Shown in pieces: positions 1 to 10,429 of a DNA stretch of 23,766 nt. Under the pieces are notes generated by a model that worked only from the letters and a program-made list of their open reading frames with translations, searched no databases and was not told the origin of the DNA. The translations under genes were made by a program, and so were the position numbers. How positions within the stretch are numbered: the stretch's first letter is position 1; each line of letters starts with the position of its first letter. Source of the DNA: Reticulitermes lucifugus (Eukaryota > Arthropoda > Insecta > Blattodea > Rhinotermitidae); NCBI GenBank assembly GCA_026260175.1, contig JAKCWW010008999.1:1047-24812 (forward strand), read 5' to 3'.

Positions 1-1009
1 CCCCAGTATTGAAATGTAGTGTCTTAAATTTCAGAAACAGAACTTCAACATGCAACACACATGTTCGTTAGATGTGCTGTGTGTGTCTGCAAGCCTTCAG
101 CACAAAATCTAACAATAACTGCAGCGAATTAAACTAAAATACACAAACTGACTCATGGTAAATTGCAATACTGGTGATCACTGCCCTTCCTGCCTCAACA
201 ATGGTCCATGTTAACAGCAGTTTGTGTGATCATGTACAATAATGTCCCTGTACTTCAGACAGCAGCAGTAATCAATTTAACCATTACAACATTTTATTTG
301 TCATGAAAACAATTAGCAACTGATATATGGAAACATGCAGATTTCAAACAGGAGGATTACACCTGTGCTGAATTAAAATGTTACAGAAGTAATAATTTGG
401 TTAAACAGTGAATATCTGGGAAGTTTATCAAGGTGTCGAGCTAAGATCAAAATGGGCAAAGTAACCATGTAACACATATATTACGTCTCATGTTAATACT
501 TTTCATACAAGCCACCGACTTCAAAAGAAACTTACGTATATAATTCCCCATTGAAAGTATTTTCTATCTCCATGCCATGTAACCCTTGGCCACTTGATAT
601 ACAACTCATTACACATGTATCTACATATGAGACATATCACACATGCATACAACTGTTAAATGCCAAACCCAACGGTGTTTTGATCTGGAAACCATGAAAT
701 TATTACATAACATGTTACAAATTTACTATTTTCTTACATGCCAAGAGTCTGTCTGCATGTATGTAAATTTGTAACATTATATTAAACATGCACGGTATAA
801 GCAATACTAAGTATTACATAACAGTTTCAAAATAAAGAATCAGCAATTCTGCATCAATCCCTAACTATATGCCTAATGAGTCACACATAGTCTTTACATT
901 TTTCATAATACAAACTTTCTCCACACAAGACTACACAGCTATTCCTTCATGTTAATACAAAGTGTGAATTCTGCTGATATGGGTTAGCACACAAGTGAAC
1001 ACTACCCAC
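1..1009. other. Intron sequence, no gene seen
   Basis: AT-rich non-coding sequence downstream of the last visible receptor exon in transcript direction. It should be the intron leading to the C-half exon of the third Ig domain, which must lie left of the window. No convincing open frame, RNA gene or named repeat was recognised. Confidence 0.5.
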
Positions 1010-1140
1010 CTCTCTGGCAGAAGTATGATACAATTTCAAAGTCACATTTTCGTAGATGGGTGTACATGGTAACACTAAATCTTGATCTTTGTAAACAGTT
1101 ATATAGCGCTCCGCAGTCCCACGCAGAATATGAGTCTCAT
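1010..1140 (-). CDS. Pvr: Receptor exon: N-half of third Ig domain (Ig-C)
   Basis: A 131-nt exon of a VEGFR/PDGFR-like receptor, encoding the first half of an extracellular Ig domain. The acceptor is tttactcag just above 1140. The donor is GTGGGT below 1010, a weak but legal site. It enters with two bases of a split codon and leaves in phase 0, adding 43 codons. The motif D-L-V-L-P-C holds the first disulphide Cys, and E-N-V-T-L-K-L-Y carries an N-glycosylation sequon on the presumed C strand. There is no Trp in that strand, as in the second Ig domain of VEGF receptors. The partner Cys must be in an exon left of the window. Joining to the exon at 5713-5962 rebuilds a GAT (Asp) codon. The assignment to Pvr is by resemblance; another Ig-type receptor is possible. 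Confidence 0.72.
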
Positions 1141-2269
1141 CTGAGTAAAAAAACATAGGGATTTCATTATAATACCTATTTTTTTATTTGTGGGCCTATT
1201 AAACATGTTATTAACATAAACAGCCACAGCTCTTTGCACAGAAGAAATAAGCATTTAAAATGCTTTCTCTGTAGGCAATCTTTACGGTTATAATCTTTGT
1301 TATTCAAAAACATGTTCAAGTTACAGTTAGGACATATACATCACCTGAAATATCAACCCATTAAGTATAATGAAAAACTAAGTTAAGTGTTGTGAGTGCC
1401 AGAAGTGGCTGAAGGCAACGTTCAGTTTTCCACCACATTTTTGCAGAATAACTGCTTTCAATTTCTGTCTAGTCTCTGCGCCCCATTTTTTAAATTTCTT
1501 CTAGTGTCGTCGTGAACAGACGAACATGGATAATATTAACAAAACCACAGAAAAAAAACCTCATAAGTGCCATTCCAGAGGGCCAGTACATTTCCTTTAC
1601 TGACCCAGTCATTCACAAAATGCTTTTACCAACCAAGAACTGATGGTTGACTTGGTGGATCCCTCCCACACTTATGCTGAAGCAGTCACTGCTCCATCAT
1701 GACAGATTTGTTTCACAAAAAGCTAACAAACAAAATGCCTTTTCAGGTCCAGATGCCATTTTGCTATACTCATTACTGTAGTTCTATCTAGCAGTCAGAA
1801 TTTACTGTAGGCTACAGATGCAGCCATTAACTGAAACTCTCCGAGGTATGTACAACTGACACCCCTTCATAGTGCTGCCATGGCAGTGTACACAGTGTAC
1901 AGTGCAGCTCAGCGTACACGGTGTAAATGTGCATTTGACTTAGTAAACACACTGCCAGACACTTGTGTAGATCAGTACATTTGACTGGGTGAATACCTAG
2001 TACAGATAACATTACAGTGGAGCTTAAACATGGTGGGTCAGGTGGTGAATCTGCCCAAACAGGACCATGGCGACATTAAGGAAACCCTACTTCTGGACTT
2101 CAGATCATGTAATGATACAATAAATGAAATAATTACTATCAAATGCTTCAAACGCTGCATAACAAGATCAAAAACAAATACCAGGGTAAACTCACTCACA
2201 GCATCATCCTGCGGTATGATAAAGCCCACCACCATGTGGCCCAGAGTTGAGGACCAACCGAATGCCATA
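1141..2269. other. Intron, no clear gene
   Basis: Left part of the 4.57-kb intron between the exons at 5713 and 1010. No usable open frame. Around 1560-1720 the minus strand gives a weak helix-turn-helix-like reading (R-D-P-P-S, then a W and G-S-V-like spacing) that could be a very old transposase trace, but it is too decayed to name. Confidence 0.4.
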
Positions 2270-2271
2270 TA

Positions 2272-2446
2272 CAGTAGAACCCTGTTAAGAAGTCTTTCAA
2301 GGGACCAGAGAATTGGGGACTTCTTAAGCGGGAAGACTTATTAAGAGGGAAGCTTATTAGAAGCAATAGGATTTTGGGACTTTAAAAATCAGACTTCTTA
2401 CAGGGCAAAACTTCTTATGCGGGCACTTCTTATCCGGGTTCTACTG
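2272..2446. mobile_element. pogo/Tigger-like MITE, 175 bp
   Basis: A short non-autonomous DNA element. Its left end begins CAGTAGAACCCTGTTAAGAA; the reverse complement of its right end begins CAGTAGAACCCGGATAAGAA, so the terminal inverted repeats match at 18 of 20 positions. Both ends are flanked by TA, the target duplication expected for Tc1/mariner/pogo elements. CAGTAGAACCC is the usual start of Tigger-type elements. The inside is filled with CTTCTTA/TTAAGAAG-like repeats and codes for nothing. It lies in an intron of the receptor gene. Confidence 0.85.
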
Positions 2447-2574
2447 TAATGGGAGGTGATCAAACATCCTCTATTAAGCCTGGACTTAACAGTATGTAAT
2501 GTTCATATATTTGGACCATTAAAGAAAGCATTCAAAGACTACACTTTCACATTGGACGATCATCTGCAGGATCC

Positions 2575-3115
2575 TGCAATACAGTGGTTTAGATAGGAGC
2601 CAAAGGAATTCTTTGCTTCATGGTTGATATGGTGGAACCAGGTTTGATCACCGGTCCCACCAGTCAGAAGGAAATCATCACCCTTCGCAGCACGTATTTC
2701 AAAGAGCTGGGAGGCCACATCAGTAGTGTTCTTTTGTGTTTGTCTGCCCAAAAGTAAGGAACACAATGGAAACAAACTTCCCAGTACAACCAAAGCTGAC
2801 ATTATCTCTTGCATGACACTGCATCCAATTCCAAGCTGTGATGTCACGTCTCTTAGCTGTCATTCATCAGTCACCTTCAACAAGAACATCAACTTTCTGC
2901 CAGTTTCATTCCATGCTGGCAGTTCTTGGTTGACCACTGAGACACACATTGGTGATGTCCATGTCGCCTTCTTTCGAGTGTTTCACCTAATGCCACACAC
3001 CACTGGCACTCATGCAGACATACACATACACATAATGAAGTTGTCTGACAATATCTGCAGTGGAATGGTTCAATCACAGCTTCCTGGTGAAATAAGTCAT
3101 CACTGACAGACATTC
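2575..3115 (-). pseudogene. mariner transposase relic 1
   Basis: A decayed mariner-family (Tc1/mariner, D,D34D) transposase fragment read on the minus strand across several frames. From the N-terminal side one sees the HTH-region match S-G-Q-P-R-T-A-S, then a stretch readable as T-S-Q-L-G-I-G-C-S, then T-D-V-A-S-Q-L-F-E and the catalytic block T-G-D-Q-T-W-F-H-H. The first catalytic Asp is kept and the following Glu is Gln. Beyond it the match ends near 2575, so the second and third catalytic Asp are missing. Frameshifts and stops make it non-functional. It lies in the 1141-5712 intron, on the strand of the receptor gene. Confidence 0.75.
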
Positions 3116-3866
3116 TTTTGCAGGGTCTGTGGCTACATTTTATGTGCACATGCTCAACACACATTTCAAGTTTCAGATAATGAGATGACAATGCCAGCCA
3201 TCTAATGCCTAGTCTACATATGTCATTATAATGCATGTAATATGAAACCCCTCAGGCTTTTTGATGCAGCCCTCACAGTTCCTGTAGTCTGTCATAGCTA
3301 CTGTCATTAGTGCCAGCAGCACTGTTATCATTTTAAAAGTGGAGAAATCAAAGCGCAAGAAGGTACCTGTCATGTCTCATGTCTCACAGTTTCGCTACAG
3401 AGAGGTGTAAAGAACAGTTGAGTCACTGACCAATAATTTTTCATGCTGCCCTGTATGTTGTGTCCAATCTGAACAATAATGACAAGAAAAGGTGTCCAAT
3501 GACAGTTGATAGTACTGATAGGTCACTTCCACCAACAGATTAATAATGGCTGCAAAATACAGTGTGAAACTAAGGTATGGAGAACGTATTAATACAAGGT
3601 CTTTTGCAGATGTATCACTAATGAACTGATGGATATTGCTGTTTGTGCCTCCTGTCAATTGTCCCTACCTCAACACACTTAGGGGTGCACATAAGAGGGG
3701 AGTCAACTCATTACCATTAGAACTTTCATCCATATTGTCATGCACACCTGTTTGTCTGACCCATTGTTTAGCCCTTCTTGAACACCCTGTGGCAGGGTTG
3801 AACCAGATATTGTTGTCATGCCATTTTTCTCCTATTCAGTTTTGTCCCAATCTTCCTTATGTTTAT
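3116..3866. other. Intron, 3' flank of a LINE relic
   Basis: No host exon seen. The right part adjoins the stop codon of the LINE fragment at 3867 and may contain its 3' untranslated region. The rest is unassigned AT-rich sequence. Confidence 0.4.
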
Positions 3867-4400
3867 TCATTCTGCAGTCTGTCTTACGACAGGTCCGTAG
3901 ACTCTTCCAAAGCGAGTTCTCCACACAGTGCAATCTAGTGCTTCCTCTTTCAATTTCCAGTAACCTCTCTTTTCCTTAAGGTCATCCAGTAGCTGCTTAT
4001 GTCTTCTTCCTCATCTTCCTAACACTTCTTTCCTTCCCTCTATCTTTCCTTCAATAATGTGTTTTTGAAGGCAGTTCCTAAGCAAGATGTGACCAATCCA
4101 GTTAGCCTTCCTTCTTTTTACTGTATGTAGGATATTCCTCTCCTCATTGACTCTATGCAATACTTCTTCATTTCCCACACGATCAGTCCAACTGACCTTC
4201 TCCATCACCAAATTTCAAAACTTTCCAAGTATTTCTGATCTACTTTCCGAAATGCCCAAGTTTTAGCACCATACAAAGCTATGCTCCAAATGTAGCAATT
4301 TACTGGTTTCTTCCTTAAATGTAAGTCCACTTTTCTGGTGAAAAGAGTATCCTTCTTGTACAATGCTGCTTTTGCCATGGCAATCCTGACTGTTATTTGT
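3867..4400 (-). pseudogene. LINE reverse-transcriptase C-terminal fragment (family 1)
   Basis: The 3' end of a non-LTR retrotransposon endonuclease/reverse transcriptase, 5'-truncated near 4400. Minus-strand reading gives A-M-A-K-A-A-L-Y-K-K, then C-Y-I-W-S-I-A-L-Y-G-A-K-T-W, then E-K-V-S-W-T-D-R-V and K-A-N-W-I-G-H-I-L, and ends with G-P-V-V-R-Q-T-A-E and a stop at 3867-3869. These blocks are typical of the C-terminal tail of insect endonuclease-reverse transcriptase LINEs. There is a frameshift near 4215 and one in-frame TGA at 4011-4013; from there the same frame stays open to the natural stop. It is an intronic relic with no host function inferred. Confidence 0.85.
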
Positions 4401-4809
4401 CATCAAGTATCAATATTGTCAATTACAGAAAAGTATAATGTACAGCTTGATGACAGCTTAGTTAAAAAAGCCAAAACATAGAACTGTTGGTTCTATAATG
4501 AAATATAAGTTGTATTTGACAGATATATTTATTGGGTTTTTTGTACCAATACTGTCTTTGTTCATTTGTCACCTTCAAATTCTTTCTAAAGAAGTCAAGA
4601 CCCATGCTGTCGTGTAAGTTGCCAGAGCTGAGACAAGAACTCAATGTGCATGCCTTACTAGGTACCACGGAAATGGAATGCAAACCCAAAAATAGCCTCT
4701 ATAATGAAAAGGGATAAGATGACCCATTCTACTGCTGTTCTTATGAGAGCAGATAATTCTGTAAGCATTTTAGTTTAGTTAACAATGCAGTCAAGTGCTA
4801 AGATTATAT
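4401..4809. other. Intron, nothing recognised
   Basis: AT-rich sequence between the LINE fragment and a SINE-like relic; no motif, exon or repeat could be supported. Confidence 0.4.
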
Positions 4810-4990
4810 AGCGTCAAGGATAGACAAATGAGTATGGGGCACTGGTGGAATGATAATGACAGAGAAAAATCAAAGTACTGACAAAAAACCTGTGCCAGGG
4901 CAGCTTTCTCCACAACAAATCCCACAGGTGACTACCACCTGAGCTATGGCACAACTGAGAGCAGACACTCTCACATTGCAATATGAATCT
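4810..4990 (-). repeat. SINE-like relic (SINE family 2, copy 1)
   Basis: Read on the minus strand, the segment has a tRNA-like A-box (ATAGCTCAGGTGGT), then a body that aligns with a second copy near 18.87-18.97 kb. Shared blocks include TGGGATTTGT/TGGGGTTTGT, AGTACTTTG, TCATTATCATTC/TCAGTATTATTC and CCCCATACT/CTCCATACT. The two copies lie in opposite orientations. Two diverged copies with a tRNA-like head point to a SINE family. The B-box is not clear in this copy. Confidence 0.5.
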
Positions 4991-5712
4991 GTTCTTTGTG
5001 GACAGGAGCATGCAGGAGTCAGGTGGTGGTCACAATTGTAACAGAATTCTAGTAACTGCCATATGCAGCTGTCAATGAATGTTTCTAGCATTTTTAAAAG
5101 CTGCATATAATATCATCTTCCTATACTAAAGTGAAATGTTAAAAAATTAAAGCAATTGTAAATAAACAACAACTCATATAGACTATGACAGAAGTCTGTA
5201 AACCAGTAAATGGATTCAATCTTAAAAATACAGTTTTTATTTCAACCTTATAGCTTTAAGAGTGTAGTAAGTACAATTTATTTCCTGAAATACTGCAATT
5301 CATACTTTAAATGCATCTTAAAACCAAGGTCAGGACAAAAAAAAACCCTACACTTAATATCTATCTGCTAAAGGTTAAAGCATCACTACAGCAGTGTTTC
5401 AAGGTAACAAGGCGGTGCTTCATGAAAACGGTATTACCCAAAATATGCTCTGGAGGGGACACAGACATCTTGAGAAACGAAGTGTACAAGGTATAAGGCC
5501 AGAAGTAATACTGATTCTTCAAAACAAGAGATAAATTATCACTTAGCTTTTCTTATTGTTACACTTAATACACCATAACCATCGATAATGTATGTGATTT
5601 TATCACATTACACTAATACTGAAAGCACAGACACAGAAGTTAACGACTGGCTGCGAAAACAGCTAACGTGACATAGTGCTCCAGTACTGAAAACAGATTT
5701 CTGTCTACTTAC
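4991..5712. other. Intron, nothing recognised
   Basis: Intronic sequence just downstream (in transcript sense) of the exon at 5713-5962. No coding or repeat signal that I can name. Confidence 0.4.
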
Positions 5713-5891
5713 CCACATGCAGGTAGAAATACATAACTTCTTTTTGGTTTTGTTTTTTAGCTTCACACTTGTAGGTGTCATCATCAGAATATGTAACACC
5801 ACTGAAGACGAACCCCCTTTTGTCATCCTGTAATACACTGTGCTTGTCTTCACTACCATCATCATGAATCTGACGACGTACAATGCCATCG

Positions 5892-5922
<31 letters not shown>

Positions 5923-5962
5923 AATCCAGTTCAGAAAGGTTAGGTATACTTCCCACTTTCAC
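5713..5962 (-). CDS. Pvr: Receptor exon: C-half of second Ig domain (Ig-B) with Asp run
   Basis: A 250-nt exon, acceptor tttctggcag above 5962 and donor GTAAGT below 5713. It starts in phase 0, encodes 83 codons and leaves one base for the next codon (phase 1). It supplies the second half of the Ig domain begun at 10430-10572. K-R-G-F-V-F-S-G-V-T-Y leads to D-D-D-T-Y-K-C, the usual D-x-Y-x-C signature with the second disulphide Cys, and the exon ends M-Y-F-Y-L-H-V, a G-strand ending. The first half is acidic and low-complexity, with 11 consecutive Asp codons, so the loop before the E strand is expanded relative to VEGF receptors. It has one sequon (N-L-S). Family call as for the other exons. 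Confidence 0.78.
5888..5920 (-). repeat. Coding (GAT)n microsatellite: 11 Asp codons
   Basis: Eleven consecutive Asp codons in the frame of the receptor exon (ten GAT and one GAC, at 5891-5893), seen on the plus strand as an ATC repeat. A Tyr codon precedes it and a Gly codon follows. Length change in steps of three would keep the receptor frame. Confidence 0.9.
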
Positions 5963-6369
5963 CTGCCAGAAAACCATAATACTGTGTCACTGACCAGCAA
6001 TCTGTCCATATAAATAACCGTTATAAGAATACACGAATAACATGAAGCAATCTATTGGAGAATCGTACTACCTCAAGGAAATCAAGTATTTAGTACACTG
6101 TACAAAATTAACAATTTTAAAATAACCTGAACAACATGGTTAAAAATACACTAATGACAAATGCTCCATTAGGCACCACCAAAATGTATGATGGTAAATT
6201 TCAAAGTAATGACAACTACGTGCAAAAGTGACACGTCAGAACACACTCCCAAAAGTGACCATACTTACTATACTGTTTGGTAAATTTAGACATGTTTCCC
6301 CAGTGGCCTGCACTAAGTTGGTCGTACAGTGAAGGTGTAATCACACTGGTTCCACTTTCTGATTGCACT
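5963..6369. other. Intron, nothing recognised
   Basis: Right after the acceptor of the 5713-5962 exon in the 4.47-kb intron. No repeat or coding motif named; a mariner relic begins near its right end. Confidence 0.4.
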
Positions 6370-6775
6370 ATTAGTGAACAACATGCTGTAACCAGACTCT
6401 CTGTTCAAAAGGGATAAAACCCTCTCAGATTTGCAGAAGAATATGGAGAAAAGTGTTTTACTCAAAGAAAGGTATATGAATGTGTGCACAGTTTCAGAAG
6501 TGGCAGCACAAGTGATGTTGATCATGACCATTCAGGCCATCCAGCAACTCCAGAAACAGTAACAATGTTGATCAAGCTAATGCTCTCATTCAAGAAAACA
6601 AGAAAATTAGTTTTTCTGTTATTGTCAATTTTTAAATTATGATGAAGTTGAAGAATCAGTGGACAAATGGCTTAATGAACCACAAATTTTTTTTTAGATG
6701 GTGTTAAGACGCTCATGGAATGATGTCAGAAATGTCTGGAAAATCAAGAAGACTGTGTTGAATAATAATATTAAG
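6370..6775 (+). pseudogene. mariner transposase relic 2, internally deleted
   Basis: Plus-strand relic of a mariner-type transposase in which the N-terminal DNA-binding region is joined to the C-terminal tail. The N part reads E-E-Y-G-E-K-C-F-T-Q-R-K-V-Y-E-C-V, then S-G-H-P-A-T-P-E-T, the usual HTH linker. After about 6610 the reading jumps to V-D-K-W-L-N-E-P-Q-I-F-F and D-G-V-K-T-L-M-E, the end of such proteins. The whole catalytic core is missing. Clear terminal inverted repeats were not found. It is the only one of the five mariner relics on the plus strand, opposite to the receptor gene. Confidence 0.75.
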
Positions 6776-7125
6776 ATGTTTGTATTTTTCCTTCATTTAA
6801 TAAAATATAAACTGCCTTTACTTTTTTATTTACCCTTGTACGTAAACCTTCATTCACAACACAATTTCATTCACTCATGCACAATTTCAGAATATAACTT
6901 GTCATTCGTTTGAGATTTGAGGTTCTCAGTGGACAGGATCAAGAATATGTTCCAGGATGTGACAGAAGACTGTAAGCTTGATTTTTTTTTTTGCTTCCTG
7001 GCATATTTAATGATGAGTTATAAACCGCATAGGTTGCAATGAGCTACATAGTAGGATTATTGTGAATGAGTGATTCCACAGCAAAAACCTTCTACTTTTT
7101 ATGTTAATTTAAGATTTTGTGAATA

Positions 7126-8018
7126 TGGTGCAATCAAATAGTTTCCAGGCTGAATTCATTTCTACATAAGAATAACACCATCTAATCAATACTGTCTCCT
7201 TCAAGGTAGTGCCCTTGGTACTATGCAGCAAGCCCTGTGATTGCCCCACTGGTTGAAGGCTTTTTGAAGTGCACTGTCTAAATATTGACAGGTGCCTCCC
7301 ACGATTTTGCTTGAATCGCACTGATATCATTAAATCTCCTTCCCTTTAACGCCATGTTGAGTTCTTGGAAAAGAAAGTGTTACAGGGTGCTAAATCTGAT
7401 CAGTACGGAGGTTGTGGAATGCCCTAGTACGTGCCAATACAATTCTACTGCTGTTCCTCACAGCAGACAGGGTACAAATTTGGCAGCAATACAGTGCATG
7501 CTGAGATGCTCTTTCAAAATATTCTAGACTGACCAACATAAAATTCCCAACATTTTCACAAATTTAAGAGTAGTGATTCTTCTGTTTCCAATAACAAGTT
7601 CCCCTTTAATTGATCAACATTTTCATCTGTTTTCCTTGTCAGTGGATATCCTGAACATCCAGCATCTTCAATAGAGGTCATACCACTTTTTAACTTGGAA
7701 AACCACTCAAAAACCTGTATTCTTCCCACTGTTTATTCTCTAAAAGCTACTTTCTAAAAGTTCTCCCAGCCTTTTCTCCCAGTACGAAGTAAAAGTTGAT
7801 ACAAATATGCTCTTCCTTTAAGTCTGCTATATTCTAGGTGTGCCAAAATATCAAGTGGAACAACATACACTTGTATTTAATGGGCATTACTCAACAAGCA
7901 CACCTACAGCCTTACTCCAATCAGGAAATGACTCAGCACACTCTACTCTACCCACACATTAATTCCATCAGCAGTAGTGTTACCTCCTGGTCAGTCCCAA
8001 AATTACTTGATTGCACCA
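7126..8018 (-). mobile_element. mariner element relic 3 with terminal inverted repeats
   Basis: An 893-bp degenerate mariner copy. The left end begins TGGTGCAATCAAATAGTTT; the reverse complement of the right end begins TGGTGCAATCAAGTAATTT. The left flank is TA; the right flank is TG, probably a mutated TA. The minus strand encodes transposase remains: F-S-K-L-K-S-G-M-T-S and S-G-Y-P-L-T-R-K-T-D-E-N-V of the HTH part, then P-P-Y-x-S-D-L-A-P-C-N (the last catalytic Asp is Asn), then M-A-L-K-G-R-R-F-N-D-I and finally Y-L-E-G-D. Full mariners are about 1.3 kb, so roughly 400 bp of the core is deleted. Many stops; inactive. It lies head-to-head with relic 2. Confidence 0.85.
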
Positions 8019-9159
8019 TGCACTGACAGGGTTTCTAAGATTAAAGCCCTCTAGGCAATTAGTTTCCAAGATATCAGAACTCAAGATTCTCCCAATTGCT
8101 TTTTAAGTTGTCTTACAGTATATTTTCAGGGTGATTTAGTGCGTCTCAGGGTGTCAACTTGGACTCTCATGCAGAGAGTTACGAGTATGACCCCCCAGTC
8201 AGATGCATGTGCACATTTTCTACTCACAGACTAAAACCTTTACCACTACTAAAAATAAAACTTTGGAAATGTGAAGAATATTATGCCTCCCCTGCCCCCC
8301 ACCCCAATTTGACTGGAAGCCCCACTACAACTATAGGTCCACTCTGTCAACCATGATTCTCATAATCACCCTTAAAGTGAGGGTAACAAAATTCACCATA
8401 TGAGTGTCTGCACCTTAGCGATAGGTTCTGCGGCCTTGCATACACGGGGAGAGGTCGGAAAGGAGAACGTGGATTTTAAGTTTCTCATGGAAATACAAAG
8501 TAGCATTTTCTGTGCTATCACTGAGCAAGTATCAGTGACATAATACTTAAGCACTGTCTTCACATGACACATATAACAGCAAGTTGTTACACTATAACAG
8601 TCTCTTATTTCAAGATTCTGAAACTGTCAAATGATGCACTAACTGGCAACGGTAATATGCTCCTAAAAATACAATTGCAAATCATACATCCTGACATTCC
8701 CTGTGCCAGTACAATGGTATACAGACGTGACATCATGCTAGGTTGATTCCCTCTATCATGTTATCATGTTTGTGATGTACCATGCACAAATTCTCACTAT
8801 TACAAAACCCAAATGGTAGTTGCCCATTGCTATATTGAGTTCTAATTTACCAACATCATTCACTCGCAATTTCAGTCTTCCACAATAGCTCATAATGGAA
8901 TCCTGTGTTCTCAATAATTATAGCAAGGTATTCATAAAAATCACATGATTCTGGATGTGATATTTATGTTGCTAAATGCAAATCTGGCTATAACAAGTAC
9001 TCACTGTAACAAAAATTTTTCATGCCATTATAAACTATTATTATAATGGACTTTCAATGTGTATGAATATGGTCTGCTCAGTATTTACATACATGCAAAA
9101 AAGCATGCACATGCATCTGACATTGCTGCTTACTTATGAGGATTTTGCAGATGACAAGA
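8019..9159. other. Intron, nothing recognised
   Basis: About 1.1 kb of intronic sequence without recognisable exon, RNA gene or repeat. A C-rich patch at 8285-8315 is the only compositional feature. Confidence 0.4.
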
Positions 9160-9266
9160 ACCATAATAATCATAAGACAAATTTGCCCACATGCCAAATT
9201 AATCATCAAGCCATTAAGACGTATGGAGGAACTGGAGGTATAGCGACACACATTCTTAACTTTGAA

Positions 9267-9294
9267 ACCAGAAGTGGCCAGCTTCACTTCTGGT
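9267..9294. repeat. Perfect 10-bp inverted repeat
   Basis: ACCAGAAGTG and CACTTCTGGT, separated by 8 bases, form a perfect hairpin. It lies inside the SINE body on the left of the hAT insert; probably a chance product of that sequence. Confidence 0.7.
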
Positions 9295-9324
9295 GAATTA
9301 GCCCCTTATAGTCAGTGTATAAAA

Positions 9325-9491
9325 CAGGGTTTTCCAACTATTGTTGACAAAGGGCCACAACCATTACTGGCAGCTGGTTCATGGACCACGCGTAGAAATC
9401 ACAGTAATCTCCTAAATAAGTGTGTAATTTTTATGGCCTACACATAATTTACAAATGCTGTGGGCCACATAACACAACCTGGAAGGCCCTG
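9325..9491. mobile_element. hAT-type MITE, 167 bp
   Basis: Left end CAGGGTTTTCCAAC and right end (reverse complement) CAGGGCCTTCCAGG form short imperfect inverted repeats, with GGGCCAC blocks just inside. The flanks are GTATAAAA on the left and GTATAGAG on the right, an 8-bp target duplication with two mismatches, as expected for hAT elements. It has no coding capacity. It sits inside a SINE family 1 copy. Confidence 0.72.
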
Positions 9492-9672
9492 GTATAGAGG
9501 TTGAGAGTGTTCCCCGATCTGCCTAGGTGCAGAAACACAGAGAAGAATCTCTGCTCCTGCTAGTAAGGAAACCCTGGCCATCTGGCCCATAACACTCTTA
9601 CCATAGTGACTGGGCTGTACCTGCTCTTGTGGTTAACACTGATTTAAAACAGACAATATGTAACATATTTAT

Positions 9673-10334
9673 GAAGGTGGATCAGAAAGTAAGTTACAGT
9701 ACCCACAAATCAGAGGCAAGATTTTAATAGAGGAAATAGGCAACACACAATGAAGGTGTCACTGGTATGCTAAAGTTCAACAAAGTCTCCTTGATGATTG
9801 AGGCCCCAGTCCCAGCATGTGGCAAGTCTGTCCAACCCAGATGCACAGAATGTTGTGTCAGAGGTGTGAAGACATCACATTCTAAGACTCATCGCAGGTG
9901 AAAAAATGTCACGACAAGTGCTGCTTCAAGGTAGAAAACAGCTGAAAATTGCTGGGTGCCAAATTCAGACTGTAGGGGAGACGGTCCAATGTTTCCCAAC
10001 TGAAATTTTGCGGCAACTTCTGAGCCTGCTGTGCTTTGTGAGGTCAAGCTTTGTCATGGCGGAGAATGACGCCATCGCTAGGAAAACCGGTAGACCTCAT
10101 GTGCCCACAAAAGCGTATAACTCCTCAGACGTTCATGCAAGACCAGTTTTTCAAGTAGGTCACTGCAGTGAACTGCCACAGCTATGCTCCTTTTGTGCAT
10201 ATGCCTCAAATCACATAACTGTGAACACTAGAGCCCTCTATTTTTTATATATATATATCAAAAGCAGTTAAAATTTCAACAAGTTCAGCATATCGAATAA
10301 CAGGACTTGTAAACTTTTTTTTTCCATCCTTGTA
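9673..10334 (-). pseudogene. mariner transposase relic 5, C-terminal half
   Basis: Minus-strand remains of the second half of a mariner transposase. G-V-I-L-R-H-D-K-A is followed by a stop where Arg is expected, then P-H-K-A-Q-Q; then P-Y-S-L-N-L-A-P-S-N-F, then L-K-Q-H-L-S, ending in G-L-N-H-Q-G-D-F-V-E. The second catalytic Asp is kept and the third is Asn. The N-terminal half is missing. The left end AAGGTGGATCAGAAAGTAAG and the reverse complement of 10316-10334 (AAGGATGGAAAAAAAAAGT) look like diverged terminal repeats, so the element may be an internally deleted copy. Borders are approximate. Confidence 0.78.
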
Positions 10335-10429
10335 TACAAAACAATATCTGTTTGTAGAGTTACTAGTTTATAAGGAATCATAGCGATCAATCATCTTTAA
10401 ATACCAGTAGGTAGTAAATTAATGCTCAC

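Larger units (their letters stand above)
9160..9635 (-). repeat. SINE family 1, copy 1, split by a hAT MITE
   Basis: Read on the minus strand from 9635, the head (CAGTCACTATGG, then GGGCCAGATGGCCAGG) aligns with the tRNA-like head of the copy near 20.0 kb (TAGTCACTGTAG, then GGGTTAGATGACCAGG). After the hAT insert at 9325-9491 the body resumes with GAAGCTGGCCACTT and CTATACCTCC, matching GAAGCTGACCACTT and CTGTACCTCC in the copy near 11.9 kb. It is strongly diverged, so the borders are approximate. Confidence 0.55.

Noticed and set aside
1380-1750. Weak transposase-like reading on the minus strand
   Set aside because: Only a few scattered residues fit a helix-turn-helix pattern; stops and frame changes make it unsupported.
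5608-5922. Frame starting with a poly-Met run
   Set aside because: Out-of-frame reading of the GAT repeat in the receptor exon; the other minus frame has Ig motifs and splice sites.
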